Positions 1 to 9,613 are shown, numbered from the stretch's first letter. The stretch: DNA of 42,627 bases from JAUVKT01 sp964634565 (GCA_964634565.1 CAZWLP010000013.1:1-42627), one strand, 5' to 3'. The notes: generated from the letters alone by a model not told the origin. Numbers and translations are program-made.

Positions 1-62
1 TCCACTATAATACACCTGAAGAGGCCGACAGGCTGATTATTGCACTCGATAAATCTCTCTAG
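1..62 (+). CDS. C-terminal end of a probable class-V aminotransferase / cysteine desulfurase (partial)
   Basis: Only the last 19 codons (from base 3) and a TAG stop at 60-62 are in the window. They read HYNTPEEADRLIIALDKSL. A His-Tyr-Asn-Thr-x-Glu-Glu motif followed by a short amphipathic helix ending at the stop is how SufS/IscS-type PLP enzymes commonly finish. The assignment rests on this tail alone; another fold-type I PLP enzyme is possible. A strong terminator hairpin lies about 150 bp downstream on the same strand. Confidence 0.45.
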   Translation, partial: HYNTPEEADRLIIALDKSL

Positions 63-214
63 AGTAATAGAAGCTTAAGCAATCGAAGATATGGGCAACG
101 ATACTGATAATAATCAAGCCTGAAGATTATCTATAAATAATATCTTTAGAAAACAGATAACTAACTCTGATTATTAACAGGTCGGATTAAACTAGTTTAT
201 GATAATTCCAATGA

Positions 215-254
215 AAGAGGTGCCATTTATAAAAAGTGGCACCTCTTCTTTTTA
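215..254 (+). terminator. Intrinsic terminator
   Basis: Perfect 11-bp stem (215-225 with 237-247, arms AAGAGGTGCCA and TGGCACCTCTT) with an 11-nt loop, followed by a short T-rich run (248-253). It suits the partial plus-strand gene at the window edge. It lies just past the minus-strand peptidase stop at 282, so it could also end that operon, although the T tract is better on the plus side. Confidence 0.75.
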
Positions 255-281
255 CATTTTATATCATTGATATGTGCAGTA

Positions 282-2024
282 CTATTTCAACTCTGCTTTC
301 ACCTGTTTCCTTCCTGCCTTCCTTGAGCTGTAATTAAATACCACCTCCCCTTTTCCACTAATAATAAACTGGTATTCTACGGAGCTGAACCCGGGGACCT
401 GGCAAAACTGAAGCTCCGGCTTATGCTCCTTGTAAGAAACCAGGTCTCTGTATTTATCGTTTAAGAGTCCTCCGCTGATCACTTTCGCAGACTTACCCTC
501 TACTGTCAGCATATCTTTTGGATATAACTTATGGTTTACGCTATGGTAAAGCATTGACGACATGGCATTACTATTAGTTAGACGAACCCTTATCTTATAC
601 AGATCTTTACCAATCTTTGTCTTTTCGAATACCTCCATATTAACATCCGGAGTCTGTTCTGCTGCAAAAATAACAGCCGAAGCGTTCCTGTGAACAAGGT
701 CCTGCAACATAAATGGATGTGGCAATCTGGAGCTCATCTTTACCCAACCTCCTATCTCTATCTCACCATAAAGAGGATGATTATACTTCTTCCACTCATG
801 ATACAATTCTCCCTGTGTTACATGATCATTATACTCCAACCTGGCTCTGTCCTGAGCTGATCCGCCACCCATAATACCTCCCTGGTTATTCTCCCTGAAA
901 AATGTTCCATCAAAAGTTTCTGTCTCCACCTGAAATAATTCTCCTACAAATGAGTATGAACCAATAATATTATCACAGAAATCGGCAAAGTCACCATATG
1001 TGGAATAAAGATCTTTCCAGCTGATAAGGTATTTATACCCGGGAACTATCTTTTCACTGTTCTTTCCCAGGTAATCATAAACAGCAATATCACCGGGATG
1101 AAATTCACCCTGTGACTTAAGAGCGGGTCCTCTGAGGTACATTCCACCATTATTATGAAAAGCAAAAACCATAATAATATTGGGTCTGTCGATAAGCCAG
1201 GCCGCGAGAGCCCTGGTTCCCGTTCCGGAGAAAGGATAGTAGCCTGCCCCCTGCTGAACATATGGTGGAGCCCAGTTATATCCCCAGTTTCTGTTACCAT
1301 CAACATAGCCTTCAGAATCCTCATTAATCAAACCATCACCATCATTATCTATCCCTTCTGCCCCAAGCAGAGTCCATTCACCAGTCTCTCCTGGTTTTAC
1401 GGGTACCATAAGCCTGGAATCCTCCGGATCAGTTTTTAGTTTACCAAGAGGATTTCTTATTCTCATCTGCGTTATACTGCCATCTCCATCAAGGTCATCC
1501 GGAAAGTCTTCATCAAAGAGACCATCCCTGTCATCGTCTTTTGGAATCCTGAGACCCCTGTTCGAACTTGGGGTATTAGGATCAGCAAAGAAATGTGCTC
1601 TTCCGTCAACATTTACTACCGGTACAATATAAAATACATTTCTGTCTACTATCTTAGTAATAGCATCCAGTTCTCCATATTTCGTAAGTAACCTGTTAGC
1701 CAGGTAGAGACAAACCTCCCCTGCCTGAATCTCGTTACCATGAATATTTCCATCAACATAAACACCTGGTTTGGACAGAGGCTCACCGGTCTTATTATTA
1801 TTTATTGTTAAAGCCCAGAGTGCCCTGCCTTCTTCGCTTCTGCCTACTTCTTCGAGTGTGGTTAGCGATGGGTATTTGTCGTGAAGCGCATTTAAGGCTT
1901 CTACTACCTGTTCATAAGAGTAGTAATGATCAAAGCGTAATGGCACCTCGATCTTTTGTGCAATACCTTTTGCACTGAGAAAAAGAAAGAGTCCAATAAT
2001 TATAGTTCTATATATTGCTTTCAT
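282..2024 (-). CDS. Secreted M14-family zinc carboxypeptidase (active-type member of a tandem pair)
   Basis: Predicted exported metallopeptidase of 580 aa with a signal peptide (about residues 1-22, ending near GIAQ). The M14 zinc site is visible: HGNE supplies His95 and Glu98, and FAFHNN supplies His290. GNRNW (244-248) fits the substrate-binding Asn-Arg region and GELF (Glu362) fits the catalytic glutamate. Two acidic Asp/Gly-rich loops (about 163-184 and 225-237, DxDxDG pattern) are inserted between the zinc ligands and resemble calcium-binding thrombospondin-3/dockerin-like loops. The start ATG lies 2 bp after the stop of the upstream paralog, so the two are probably translationally coupled. 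Family assignment is firm; substrate (peptide or cell-wall) is unknown. No type IX sorting domain was seen at the C-terminus. Confidence 0.88.
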   Translation of the reverse strand: MKAIYRTIIIGLFLFLSAKGIAQKIEVPLRFDHYYSYEQVVEALNALHDKYPSLTTLEEVGRSEEGRALWALTINNNKTGEPLSKPGVYVDGNIHGNEIQAGEVCLYLANRLLTKYGELDAITKIVDRNVFYIVPVVNVDGRAHFFADPNTPSSNRGLRIPKDDDRDGLFDEDFPDDLDGDGSITQMRIRNPLGKLKTDPEDSRLMVPVKPGETGEWTLLGAEGIDNDGDGLINEDSEGYVDGNRNWGYNWAPPYVQQGAGYYPFSGTGTRALAAWLIDRPNIIMVFAFHNNGGMYLRGPALKSQGEFHPGDIAVYDYLGKNSEKIVPGYKYLISWKDLYSTYGDFADFCDNIIGSYSFVGELFQVETETFDGTFFRENNQGGIMGGGSAQDRARLEYNDHVTQGELYHEWKKYNHPLYGEIEIGGWVKMSSRLPHPFMLQDLVHRNASAVIFAAEQTPDVNMEVFEKTKIGKDLYKIRVRLTNSNAMSSMLYHSVNHKLYPKDMLTVEGKSAKVISGGLLNDKYRDLVSYKEHKPELQFCQVPGFSSVEYQFIISGKGEVVFNYSSRKAGRKQVKAELK

Positions 2025-2026
2025 AA

Positions 2027-4069
2027 TTATTCTCCTAATTTTATAGTTTTAATATCACTCCCTGCAGTCTTTGATACAAGATTTATCTTTATATCATTAC
2101 TCTTTTCTGATTTTACAAGCCAGCTGAATTTTACTGATTTTTTTCCTCCAACCTGGTTAACCGGAGTTCTTAACTTACCTGACAGCAATTCAATATTATC
2201 TCCTTCAATAGTAATAATGGCAGGTACAGGAATCTTATTTCTCTTACCCATCTCTGTACAGAAGGGAATAAAGCCTTTATTTTCTATCCATATATCAACC
2301 TTATATATCCCTGAGCCCTTATTACTTACTTCTGACTTTTCTATCTCTAATACAGGCAAATTCTTAACAAGCTCAAGTACATAAGGTACTTTTATACCTA
2401 ATAAAGAATCTATAAATTCTGCCGGAGGATTGATATCAATAAATGGCTTAAAACCACCAATCTCTATCTTGCCAAGTGAGGGATGATCATATTCTTTCCA
2501 TTCCACAAAGCCTGAGCCCTTCAGATAATTATCTGAAAATGCCAGCAGGGCCTGCTCCCTCGGATCACCTTTCTTTTTATCACCACCTTCGGGTTTAGGC
2601 ATCTGCTTCATCATTCCTGCCATCTGCTCAGGAGTAAACTGCCCGCCCTTTACCATACCGATAAGCATTTGAGCCTTATACTGAGCAGGAGCTCCATTCT
2701 CCTTTAGAAACATATCTATCTTTTCTTCACCCAGGGCAACAAACTCATCAGGGCTCATCTTTTCAAGAGCTTCTAAAGTTATTCCGCTTGCTTCCTTCTT
2801 TTCCTCCTTAAGCTTTGGAAGCCCCCATACATCCATCGAAAACACAGGAACACCAAGATGGTAGTATGACCAGAGTTCGAACGAACCATCCTTTGCCGGG
2901 GAAGGATCATACCTGTCCTCCTCAATTCCCTTATCTTTTAGATATTTCTTATAATCCTCACTTATCTTGTTATAGAATACAAGATCCTCCTGCATGGGAT
3001 TTACTACCGCCCCCAGTCCAAGAAAATTAGCAATCATTCCTTCATCAATTACCATCCCGGGAGGTAGCATGGGTTGAACCATTTCCATAATCTCCTTCAT
3101 CGAGTATGTTCTTGTATGATCTATTTGCATCATCTTAGCCATTTCCTCAGGGATAGTTATTTTTTCCATATCAACAGATCCGCTACGGCCTCCTTTTGGA
3201 GGAGAAAGCAAAAAGTTTGTTGATCCGAATGAAAATGTCATTGCTATCTCCGGGTGTTTAAAAGCAAATTCCATTATGGCATAAGATTCTGGAGTAGATC
3301 CGGCATAGAGACCACTTGCAGGCTTAAAGAACTCAAAAAGGTGGGGGAAATTTGCATTTACATTTACACCTCCCCTGCCATCCTCATTATACTGTCCGTC
3401 GCCGTCATCGTCTGTTCCTTCAGAATATAATTTATATATACCCTTCTCACCTTCCTTATATTCAGCCCGTCTCATAAGCATTGAATTTCCGGCAACCGGA
3501 ATCCATTCTCCATCCGGAGCTACGACACGCATCTTTGTAATACTGCCATTACCGTCCAGGTCATTAAAACCATCCTCATCAACCCGGTCGTCCATATCAT
3601 CATTAAATGGAAGATTGTTGCGTGAATCCTGAAATACCATATCAGAGAAGTAGTTTTGATAAGCATCAGGGTTACCCATTGGTAAAACATACCATGTTCT
3701 GCCGGCATAAGACTCCTTACTTTTCAGAATCTCTGTAACGAGACTGATAGCAGCTTCAGAAGCTATCGGACGGGTGCCATCCAAGTTCCCGACAACCAGT
3801 ACCGCCGGATTCACTTTTTCTGCCGACAATACTTCTGTACCAATCTCAATCATTAACAGGTCTGTCCCTCCGGGTGTTTTTGCGAGACTATGAATTTTTA
3901 CATTACTTCGATGGTCCTGAATCAACGACTTAATATATTTATTAATATCAGCCGGCGACTTATAAGAGTCACCTTCCTGTGCACTTAAAGTCATCAAACT
4001 AACTGAAAACAGCACAGCCAGCAAAAGCACAGGTATAATTTTACACTGGAATACTTTGTGTAATTTCAT
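2027..4069 (-). CDS. Secreted M14-like paralog that has lost its zinc ligands (probable pseudo-peptidase)
   Basis: 680-aa exported protein (signal peptide about 1-30) that aligns along its length with the downstream M14 peptidase. The HxxE zinc motif is replaced by DGTR (Asp97, Arg100) and the second zinc histidine is replaced by Gly282 in TFSFGST. The Asp-rich calcium-type loops are kept (about 156-176 and 219-230). A Met/Pro/Lys-rich insertion of roughly 200 residues (about 300-500, including MAGMMKQMPKPEGG) is absent from the partner. The frame is intact over 680 codons, so this is not decay to a pseudogene; a non-catalytic binding or regulatory role is inferred. First gene of a two-gene operon with a TAnnTTTG box upstream. 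Confidence 0.75.
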   Translation of the reverse strand: MKLHKVFQCKIIPVLLLAVLFSVSLMTLSAQEGDSYKSPADINKYIKSLIQDHRSNVKIHSLAKTPGGTDLLMIEIGTEVLSAEKVNPAVLVVGNLDGTRPIASEAAISLVTEILKSKESYAGRTWYVLPMGNPDAYQNYFSDMVFQDSRNNLPFNDDMDDRVDEDGFNDLDGNGSITKMRVVAPDGEWIPVAGNSMLMRRAEYKEGEKGIYKLYSEGTDDDGDGQYNEDGRGGVNVNANFPHLFEFFKPASGLYAGSTPESYAIMEFAFKHPEIAMTFSFGSTNFLLSPPKGGRSGSVDMEKITIPEEMAKMMQIDHTRTYSMKEIMEMVQPMLPPGMVIDEGMIANFLGLGAVVNPMQEDLVFYNKISEDYKKYLKDKGIEEDRYDPSPAKDGSFELWSYYHLGVPVFSMDVWGLPKLKEEKKEASGITLEALEKMSPDEFVALGEEKIDMFLKENGAPAQYKAQMLIGMVKGGQFTPEQMAGMMKQMPKPEGGDKKKGDPREQALLAFSDNYLKGSGFVEWKEYDHPSLGKIEIGGFKPFIDINPPAEFIDSLLGIKVPYVLELVKNLPVLEIEKSEVSNKGSGIYKVDIWIENKGFIPFCTEMGKRNKIPVPAIITIEGDNIELLSGKLRTPVNQVGGKKSVKFSWLVKSEKSNDIKINLVSKTAGSDIKTIKLGE

Positions 4070-4101
4070 ATTTAAAAGTTTAGTTTTAGTTTAGTGTCGC
4101 A

Positions 4102-4109
4102 CAAAAATA
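4102..4109 (-). promoter_or_regulatory. -7 box for the M14 operon
   Basis: On the minus strand this reads TATTTTTG, matching the Bacteroidota -7 consensus TAnnTTTG. It would place the transcript start roughly 25 nt ahead of the ATG at 4069. No clear TTG was found in the -33 position, so this is a half-site call. Confidence 0.45.
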
Positions 4110-4222
4110 CAAACTCTGCAAGACTAAAAGAAATTAAACGCATTTATCAATAGTTATATGGTTTTGTAACAAATTCTGCATTACTTACGTTATCTTTTAC
4201 AGGGGAAATTAAAACTTAAGTT

Positions 4223-4834
4223 ATGAAGAAGCCTTATTATCTCATTATGTGTGCCTTATCATTATTTTTTTACTTGCCAGTGCAAAGTCTTGCACAGAGC
4301 AGGATGCCGGAAATTATGATTAACGGAACCCAGGAAGAGCAGATGAATTATGTGAACGAAAGAACCAGGATATACGAAAATTACAGGGCCATAAGAGAAG
4401 ACATCTTTCAACAGATGAAAAATAATGCTATAGATTCCCTTAATAAAGCAAAAGAGACAATAGTTAATATTAATAATACAAATGCTGATCTGGAAGAAAC
4501 TATTTCAGACCTGAACTTACAAATCACTAAACTGAGTAATGAAAAGGACGATGCCATAAAAAACCGCGATTCGCTTGTGCTTTTTGGGTTCAGCATGACA
4601 AAATCAGCTTATAACAAGCTTCTGTGGTCTATAATTATTATCCTTTTATCACTAACTACCTTTGTATTTCTCCTTTTCAAAAGAAGCAATAGTGTTACCA
4701 GAAATGCCCTTACTGACCTTGAAGATATAAAGAAAGAATTTGAAGAGTTCAGAAGAGTAGCGCACCTGAACAAAGAAAAATTAATCGTAAGTCACTTTAA
4801 TGAAATTAAGAAACTTAAAGAAATGGGTAGATAA
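4223..4834 (+). CDS. Conserved Bacteroidota coiled-coil membrane protein of unknown function
   Basis: 203 aa. Signal peptide about 1-25 (cleavage near SLAQS), a helical region rich in Asn/Asp/Lys with heptad-like coiled coil about 70-115, one transmembrane segment about 133-153 (SIIIILLSLTTFVFLLF), and a charged cytoplasmic tail of about 50 aa. This resembles a small family in Bacteroidota with the same layout and the pre-membrane phrase FGxSMxKxxYNxLxW; members are often database-named 'tRNA (guanine-N1)-methyltransferase', for which the sequence gives no support since there is no SPOUT fold or SAM motif. Stands alone between divergent neighbours. Confidence 0.65.
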   Translation: MKKPYYLIMCALSLFFYLPVQSLAQSRMPEIMINGTQEEQMNYVNERTRIYENYRAIREDIFQQMKNNAIDSLNKAKETIVNINNTNADLEETISDLNLQITKLSNEKDDAIKNRDSLVLFGFSMTKSAYNKLLWSIIIILLSLTTFVFLLFKRSNSVTRNALTDLEDIKKEFEEFRRVAHLNKEKLIVSHFNEIKKLKEMGR

Positions 4835-4867
4835 CTTACCCATCGCCGATTATTATTAATTACAGAA

Positions 4868-5206
4868 CTATATATTAACTCTATCTGCAAGACGATCAGG
4901 AATCCAGGACAGGGTCTTAATAGATTCACTGTCGGGTGAGATAAGTTCTTCTTCTATCTTCTTAATAAGCCTGCGCTTAAATTTCCGTTCAATTGCACGT
5001 GCATATTCCTTCTTTTCATGCTGACGGATCGGTTTAAAGGATTCGGATTTTAGTTTACTGAGCCCGCTTACCGGTCCGCTTAAAATCTTCTTACCTTCTA
5101 TATCTAGCTCAACAACAAGACCATCAAGTACACATAGCTCCCTAAAGTCTGATTCTAAACCAATCAGAATCCTGTTCTCTATCCTGTAAAGAGGTTTAAG
5201 GTTCAT
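4868..5206 (-). CDS. Hypothetical protein, 112 aa
   Basis: Not recognised. The protein begins MNLKPLYRIENR, has no signal peptide or membrane segment, and carries a strongly basic helical stretch (about 65-85, with KKEYARAIERKFKRR) followed by an acidic tail. It is probably cytosolic and could bind nucleic acid or another acidic partner, but nothing fixes a function. A TAnnTTTG box about 45 bp upstream supports it as a real, separately transcribed gene. It converges with the coiled-coil membrane protein (33-bp gap) and is divergent from the ABC permease. Confidence 0.55.
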   Translation of the reverse strand: MNLKPLYRIENRILIGLESDFRELCVLDGLVVELDIEGKKILSGPVSGLSKLKSESFKPIRQHEKKEYARAIERKFKRRLIKKIEEELISPDSESIKTLSWIPDRLADRVNI

Positions 5207-5250
5207 ATATATATGACGTAGAAGTTAAATTATTGTTTCGTTCCTCCTGT

Positions 5251-5258
5251 CAAAAGTA
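5251..5258 (-). promoter_or_regulatory. -7 box upstream of the 112-aa hypothetical gene
   Basis: Minus strand reads TACTTTTG, an exact TAnnTTTG match, giving a leader of roughly 35-40 nt before the ATG at 5206. No convincing -33 element. A GGAGG-like run at 5242-5247 (minus strand) is too far from the start codon to be its ribosome site. Confidence 0.4.
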
Positions 5259-5343
5259 ATAAACAATTCAATTTCTTATTAATAATAATTACAACCTTTT
5301 TAAAATCATAGCGTCCTTAAGCAAATTAAACAACATTATTACT

Positions 5344-7743
5344 ATGCTTAAGAGCTATTTTCTAACTGCTATCAGAAATATTTTACGAAACAGGAATATA
5401 AGTTTTATAAATATTTTTGGCCTTTCCTTCAGTATGTCAATCGGCATGCTGATTATTGTATTAATTGTAGATCAATATTCATACGATAACTTTATTAACA
5501 GAAGAAAAGAAATATACAGGGTCCAGACTGTCGACAACCTGAGTCCCTACTCCCTTCCACGTTTTGCATCAACTACCTTTCCTCTTGCTGAAGAGTTACG
5601 TAAGAATTACACATTTATAGAAGAAGCCACAGCGCTTAATAATAATTTTTCAGGCGAAGTAGAATATAATAATAGCCTTATAGGTATTAGCGGGCTATAT
5701 GCGGAGGAAAATTTTTTCGATATATTTAATTTCAGGCTGACAAGAGGAGATAGCAAAAAAGCATTGAAAGAACCCTATTCAATAATTCTTAAAGAAAATA
5801 CAGCAAAAAAATTCTTTGGGGATGAAGATCCTCTTGGCAAGAGCATTACCCTTAAAGATTACGGTATCTTTACCGTTACAGGCATTATTGAATCCAATAA
5901 ACTTAAATCTCATATTCAGTTCGAAAGCCTTGTTTCTTCCTCAAGCTTAGCTGCGAGAAAACTTCGAGATAAATCAGCCAGGGACTATACATCAGACTGG
6001 GAAAATTATTATTCCAGTTATGTTTACTTAATCCCGGTAGAAGGTACTGATCCGGAGGTTATTAACGATGCACTTAAAGAAATAAGCATAAGTCGATATA
6101 GTGATAATGATAAAACAGATATCAGCTACTATCTCTACCCCTTCGACAAGATTGTTCCCGGACCAATTATTGGTAATGAACTGGGAGTCTCCATGCCCAG
6201 AATCTACCTTATTTTCTTTGGAGGACTGGCGCTCATAGTTATTATATCTGCAGCTTTTAATTATACAAGTCTGTCTATTGCACGATCACTTACCAGGTCA
6301 AGGGAATTTGGAATACGGAAAAGCATCGGGGCTACAAGGAAGGAGCTGATATTACAGATATTTTTGGAGGCTATTCTGATTTCCATGATCTCCCTGGTAA
6401 TTGGAATAGGTTTTTTACAGTTGATACTTCCTGTATTTAAAGGTTTTAAAATGATGGCTCTTATGCAGGTAGATCCTGCACAGAATTTTACTGTCTATGC
6501 CTGCTTCTTTTGCTTTGCTATATTTACCGGGATAGCTGCAGGAGCATTACCTGCAATTTATATTTCGAGAATTAACCCTGTTATCGTACTTAAAGGATCC
6601 GGGAACCTGAAGGTTTTCAGAAGACTGACTTTCAGGAAAATATTACTTGTAACACAGTACTTCTTCTCAATAGTATTTATTATCTCTATTATCCTTATTT
6701 ATCGTCAGATGATATTTATGGTAAATGCAGATATGGGATTTGAGCGTAATAAAATTTATAATATTGCATACAGTGATAATGACAGAGCCCTGATTAAAGA
6801 TCTGCTGGGAAGGGTTCCGGAAGTTATTTCAGTTACATTCGGCTCTCATGTGCCGGGAGTAGGTAGTCTTAGAGACTCTGAAGTGAAATTAAATGATGGT
6901 GACGAAGAGTATATTATTTCAAATCATTTTGATGTAGGAGCAGCCTATGTAGAAACAATGGGGCTAAAACTGATAGCAGGCAAAGACTTTCCCCCAAACC
7001 TGAGTGAAGAATCAGAATCGCTGGTATTAATCTCCGAGCTGGCTGCTGAAAAATATAATTTTAAATCGCCAGTTGATGCAGTCGGAAAAAATATCATTGT
7101 GGATGATACAATAAATCTGATCATCCAGGGAGTATTTGAAAATTACAAATACTGTGCCCTGTTTTTGCCTGAGAGGCCCCTATTATTACGTTACAGGCCT
7201 GAATATACGCAATATGCTGTATTAAGGATACAAACGGGTGACCTGCCCGAAACAGTTGAAAATCTAAAGAAAAAATGGAAAGAGATTGATGCTGAACATG
7301 AAATGCATGGTTTACTACTGGATACAGAGATCCGTGATTATTATGTCTATTTCGAAGATATACTTTATATGGTAGGTTATACTTCATTTCTTGCGCTTAT
7401 GATAGCCAGCATGGGACTCTATGGCATGGCATCGTACAGTATAAAAACCCGGACAAAAGAAGTAGGGATTAGAAAAGTCTTTGGAGCCGATACGAAAAGT
7501 ATCGTCTATCTCGTCTCAAGATCTTTTGTAAAACTGCTGCTTATATCTATATTATTAGGCGCTCCTGTAGCTTTTTTTCTTAATAATGCATGGATAAGTT
7601 TTATTGCTTTGCATGTGAATTTTGGAGCTGGCACCGTATTGGCAGGAGTCTTAATCGTAGCAATTATTGGATTACTAAGCATAAGCTCACAGACAATGAA
7701 AGTATCAGGAAGCAATCCTGCTGAGACATTAAAATATGAATAA
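5344..7743 (+). CDS. ABC transporter permease, MacB/FtsX type (duplicated core)
   Basis: 799-aa inner-membrane protein. An N-terminal transmembrane helix (about 22-43) is followed by a large periplasmic MacB-like core domain and three helices (about 283-305, 338-362, 382-405); this module is then repeated (helix about 432-452, second periplasmic domain, three C-terminal helices about 675-790). Both halves carry the FtsX coupling-helix signature: EFGIRKSIGATRKE near 320 and EVGIRKVFGADTKS near 706. Two-module permeases of about 800 aa are common in Bacteroidota and are inferred to act in lipoprotein or peptide export or stress responses. No ATPase gene is adjacent, so its partner must be encoded elsewhere. 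A strong hairpin follows the stop. Confidence 0.85.
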   Translation: MLKSYFLTAIRNILRNRNISFINIFGLSFSMSIGMLIIVLIVDQYSYDNFINRRKEIYRVQTVDNLSPYSLPRFASTTFPLAEELRKNYTFIEEATALNNNFSGEVEYNNSLIGISGLYAEENFFDIFNFRLTRGDSKKALKEPYSIILKENTAKKFFGDEDPLGKSITLKDYGIFTVTGIIESNKLKSHIQFESLVSSSSLAARKLRDKSARDYTSDWENYYSSYVYLIPVEGTDPEVINDALKEISISRYSDNDKTDISYYLYPFDKIVPGPIIGNELGVSMPRIYLIFFGGLALIVIISAAFNYTSLSIARSLTRSREFGIRKSIGATRKELILQIFLEAILISMISLVIGIGFLQLILPVFKGFKMMALMQVDPAQNFTVYACFFCFAIFTGIAAGALPAIYISRINPVIVLKGSGNLKVFRRLTFRKILLVTQYFFSIVFIISIILIYRQMIFMVNADMGFERNKIYNIAYSDNDRALIKDLLGRVPEVISVTFGSHVPGVGSLRDSEVKLNDGDEEYIISNHFDVGAAYVETMGLKLIAGKDFPPNLSEESESLVLISELAAEKYNFKSPVDAVGKNIIVDDTINLIIQGVFENYKYCALFLPERPLLLRYRPEYTQYAVLRIQTGDLPETVENLKKKWKEIDAEHEMHGLLLDTEIRDYYVYFEDILYMVGYTSFLALMIASMGLYGMASYSIKTRTKEVGIRKVFGADTKSIVYLVSRSFVKLLLISILLGAPVAFFLNNAWISFIALHVNFGAGTVLAGVLIVAIIGLLSISSQTMKVSGSNPAETLKYE

Positions 7744-7748
7744 AATAA

Positions 7749-7775
7749 ATGGGGGTGCATGTACTGCACCCCCAT
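7749..7775. terminator. Bidirectional terminator between convergent genes
   Basis: Perfect 11-bp stem (7749-7759 with 7765-7775) and a 5-nt loop, containing five consecutive G-C pairs. Minus-strand readout is followed by ATTTATTTTA; plus-strand readout by TCTTC. It sits between the convergent stops of the ABC permease and the subtilase and can serve both. Confidence 0.8.
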
Positions 7776-7808
7776 TCTTCAATAAATATTATAACTCCTG
7801 AAAATAGA

Positions 7809-8996
7809 TTATTTATGTGCTATCGGATCAGGATTACCGTCAGGATCACCATTAACATATCCATCTGTTAAAATATCTCCGCCAGTAACTAATAATAGTC
7901 CGCAAACATGTGGTGCTGCCATTGAGGTTCCGCTCATAGTGGCATAGCCACCACTTTTATAAGTAGAGTATATACTTACTCCGGGAGCACAGTAATCTAT
8001 AGGCGGATTACCATAATTTGAAAAGGAAGCCCAGTAATCGTTAATATCCATGGCAGATACAGTATATATATTTGTACCATTTGCTCTTGCAGGAGAGTGA
8101 GTGTTAGCATCATCACTCTCATTACCGGCTGCAAGTGCAACCAGGACGCCAGATTCGCCTAGAGCCTGCACTGCTAAATCGAGAGGCTCATAAATACCTC
8201 CTCCGAGACTCATATTAGCAACATCCCCATTTGCAGCATTTGCGGCAACATAATCAACTCCTGCAATAATATCAGTCATTGTACCCGATCCTCTCTTATT
8301 TAAAACCTTAACTCCGACAACAGTTGCTCCGGCTGCGACTCCTACAACACCTATCTCATTATCAATTGCTGCAACTATACCCGCACAGTGAGAACCATGA
8401 CCATTATCATCTTCAGCAGAATATGTACGCAAAACAAAGGTAGTCGAGCGATCAGTATCAACATTCAGATCAGGATGATCAAGGTCAATTCCTGTATCAA
8501 TAATCCATGCAACATTTGACCCTGTATAATTAACATTACCTACCCTGCTTATACCATAAGGAACTGTTTGGGCCGGGGGCTCTGTTGGAACAGTTCCCGG
8601 TTTTTTGAGCATCACAACCCTATCCTGATATACACCAGCAACATTCTTATTGCCAGAAATATTATCAGCATCCTCCTTTGTCATACTTACAGAGAAACCT
8701 TTTAATGCTGAAGCATATACTGCGTCCAGGTTCTCGTTTAAAACAGATTGCTGATCAAACACTTCCATAGCTTCTTCCACTACCATGCTAATTCTTTCAT
8801 TATAATTGGAATAGGCGGATTTCATTTTATTGATATCACCCTTAAGGACAACAATATACTGGCCTGGTATAGGCTCACCTATTTCTGATTTAACTAAATC
8901 AGTTGGATCCTGATCAAAATCCACAATCTGTCTTTTTTCGCATGAAAACAGGCTTATGACCACTATGGCCATAATAAAATAAAGAATCTTTTTCAT
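7809..8996 (-). CDS. Lipoprotein subtilase (S8 family serine peptidase)
   Basis: 395 aa. Lipoprotein signal peptide with lipobox SLFSC (Cys19), an inhibitor-I9-type propeptide region (about 45-130, PGQYIVVLKG onward), then the catalytic domain: Asp167 in IIDTGID, His200 in NGHGSH, oxyanion Asn292 in AAGNES and Ser358 in SGTSMAAPHV. All catalytic residues are present. The enzyme ends soon after the domain with an Asp/Asn/Pro-rich tail (GDPDGNPDPIAHK) and has no type IX sorting domain; lipid anchoring to a membrane is inferred instead. Likely degrades extracytoplasmic protein. Shares the terminator at 7749-7775 with the ABC permease. Confidence 0.9.
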   Translation of the reverse strand: MKKILYFIMAIVVISLFSCEKRQIVDFDQDPTDLVKSEIGEPIPGQYIVVLKGDINKMKSAYSNYNERISMVVEEAMEVFDQQSVLNENLDAVYASALKGFSVSMTKEDADNISGNKNVAGVYQDRVVMLKKPGTVPTEPPAQTVPYGISRVGNVNYTGSNVAWIIDTGIDLDHPDLNVDTDRSTTFVLRTYSAEDDNGHGSHCAGIVAAIDNEIGVVGVAAGATVVGVKVLNKRGSGTMTDIIAGVDYVAANAANGDVANMSLGGGIYEPLDLAVQALGESGVLVALAAGNESDDANTHSPARANGTNIYTVSAMDINDYWASFSNYGNPPIDYCAPGVSIYSTYKSGGYATMSGTSMAAPHVCGLLLVTGGDILTDGYVNGDPDGNPDPIAHK

Positions 8997-9157
8997 AAAT
9001 TATAAGTTTTAGGTTGATTTATGGCGCCAAAATAGCTATTAATATTTAAATCATTAACTATTAAACACAAAAATTTAACAAATATTTATTAAGAATATAA
9101 ATCCCTAATCTTAGAAATATTCAGGAATAATTATAGTTACTCAGACTTTAGAATAGG

Positions 9158-9538
9158 CTATAACCCGATTACCTGTTTCAATTCAGTAATCTGGGTGTCC
9201 CACAGGTGCATTGCATCATCCCTCTCACCTTCCTCGGCAAAATCTGTTATAAGGAGGGCTACATCGCCGGTAAGTTCATCGACATTTAGCTTAAACTCAA
9301 AATATCTTTCCTCATCAGCCCCTTCATCTATCCAGACAAATTTTACATGCTTATTATCTTTAAGAGTTGATAGTTTTGCATAATGCTCAATGTCGTCCCA
9401 GATAAAAGTATAGTCATCCCCTCTTACCTGCACATCATCAGCAAACCACTCAGCCAGACCTTCTGCAGTGCTTAATCTTGAAAACAAAACTTTGGGAGAG
9501 CTATTAAGAGTATATTCAAGTTCAATTTTAACTTTCAT
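9158..9538 (-). CDS. START-like / SRPBCC-fold domain protein
   Basis: 126 aa from the ATG at 9538. Sequence begins MKVKIELEYTLNSSPKVLF and contains STAEGLAEWFADDV, typical of the small Bacteroidota START-like family related to the AHSA1/SRPBCC hydrophobic-pocket fold. A start 14 codons upstream (9580) is possible, but the family normally begins at the chosen Met just before the first beta strand. No signal peptide, so cytosolic. Ligand and role are unknown. Divergently oriented from tRNA-Met. Confidence 0.75.
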   Translation of the reverse strand: MKVKIELEYTLNSSPKVLFSRLSTAEGLAEWFADDVQVRGDDYTFIWDDIEHYAKLSTLKDNKHVKFVWIDEGADEERYFEFKLNVDELTGDVALLITDFAEEGERDDAMHLWDTQITELKQVIGL

Positions 9539-9613
9539 TATTAATCCGGTATTAGTTATATAAACTGGGATTACTTGCAATATAAAAAAAATAAAGTAAA
9601 TAAAAAATGGGTG

